Shown: positions 5,501 to 6,053 of the stretch, piece by piece
Layout of the letters: every line of letters begins with the position of its first letter
How positions within the stretch are numbered: the first letter of the stretch is position 1
DNA from: Candidatus Margulisiibacteriota bacterium
Lineage (GTDB): Bacteria; Margulisbacteria; WOR-1; O2-12-FULL-45-9
Reading direction: 5' to 3'
Assembly (NCBI GenBank): GCA_018814265.1
Contig: JAHIZU010000227.1
Location: 1 to 6,053 of the forward strand
Length of the DNA: 6,053 nucleotides
Notes under the pieces: model-generated
What the model was told of the DNA's origin: nothing
Database searches by the model: none
The model's input: only the letters and a program-made list of their open reading frames with translations
Made by a program: the position numbers and the translations under genes

Positions 5501-6053
5501 TTACCATGGTCTTAAATGACCAAAATTAAAATCTCCATTACCTGATTTCCGCTTATACCAATAACCGTAAGGCAATTTAAACGTTCTATCAGTAACAGGA
5601 TCGCTCCATTGTGCCCCATCAAAAATTACTTTCTGGGTATTGGCAGAGTTTGCCAGAGGCTTATAATAAACTTCGTCACCAGCCTTGGAACCAGTTTCCT
5701 CAGCATTTAATCCCGCTTCCAAAAACAAGGTTTGCCGCGGATAGACCGTGCCAATAACCAGAATGCCGTTATTTTTTATTAGGATTGGTCGACTCTCATC
5801 ACGGATAACATCTCCCCAAACAGTTAAGGTCTTTTCTCCTTGCGCTTTTATCCAATAGCCATAATCAGGGGAAATATGGATAGAAGACTCTATGCCGCGA
5901 TCTTTCCAAACACCCGAAACAATCGTAGCTTTTTCCGTATTGGGACTATCAGAAAGAGGTTTGTAATAAAGATAATCACCATCGGACAATAGATCAGGGT
6001 TAAAAACATCGCCAATGGAATTGTCTGTCCGAATAAGCGGAACCGAGATCACA
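5501..6053 (-). CDS. C-terminal part of a secreted or surface protein with two tandem modules (5' end outside window)
   Basis: The frame is open to the right edge. The first full codon is GTG in a sequence reading VISVPLIRTD, which fits the middle of a 'WN-ISVPL' type module better than a start, so the true beginning lies outside. Counting from that valine, 183 residues are visible. They contain two copies of one module: GDYLYYKPLSDSPNTEK (25-41), W49 and YGYWIK (64-69), then GDEVYYKPLANSANTQK (125-141), W149 and YGYWYK (162-167). The offset is exactly 100 residues until just after the second tryptophan, then 98. The copies end near WGDV (79-82) and GHLRPW (178-183). The modules look like beta-sandwich units of surface proteins; function and ligand are unknown. 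Aromatic residues at conserved places could bind sugar, but this is a guess. It is the first visible gene of the operon. Confidence 0.75.
   Translation of the reverse strand, partial: VISVPLIRTDNSIGDVFNPDLLSDGDYLYYKPLSDSPNTEKATIVSGVWKDRGIESSIHISPDYGYWIKAQGEKTLTVWGDVIRDESRPILIKNNGILVIGTVYPRQTLFLEAGLNAEETGSKAGDEVYYKPLANSANTQKVIFDGAQWSDPVTDRTFKLPYGYWYKRKSGNGDFNFGHLRPW

Overview
The window comes from a bacterium of moderate GC content with compact minus-strand genes and unusually repeat-rich gaps. No marker gene is present, so the taxon cannot be fixed. The combination of a YfhO-family membrane protein, secreted beta-rich proteins with a FlgD-like C-terminal domain, and a GTAGGGACA-type palindrome inside a gene reminds me of candidate-phylum genomes such as Saganbacteria/WOR-1, Elusimicrobia or Omnitrophica. 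That is an impression from memory, not a search result.

All four credible genes are on the minus strand. From the right edge they are: the 3' part of a secreted or surface protein with two tandem YYKPL/W/YGYW modules (5501-6053, 5' end outside the window); a secreted multidomain protein (4284-5474, start moved inward to the ATG with a good ribosome binding site); and a secreted three-part protein ending in a FlgD-like Ig domain (3141-4283). Spacings of 26 and 0 bases indicate one operon whose promoter lies beyond the right edge. These proteins look like co-produced envelope or extracellular structural components. No catalytic motif is visible and no function is assigned.

A 514-base gap follows (2627-3140). 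It is full of hairpins and GAGC/CGAG-rich repeats and contains no convincing gene. It ends in an extended -10 promoter placed so close to the next start codon that the message should be leaderless. That promoter serves a large YfhO-family polytopic membrane protein (332-2626). This gene carries an in-frame 62-base palindrome that adds about 21 residues between two membrane segments.

The left 331 bases have no gene. They hold a 52-base tandem duplication, two related hairpins with compensating base changes, a second extended -10 promoter reading out of the left edge, and a long imperfect inverted repeat at the edge. The most distinctive content is this layer of small structured repeats, including copies inside a gene and across its stop codon, together with the uncharacterised secreted-protein operon. 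I see no CRISPR array, transposase, tRNA, rRNA or recognisable defence system.
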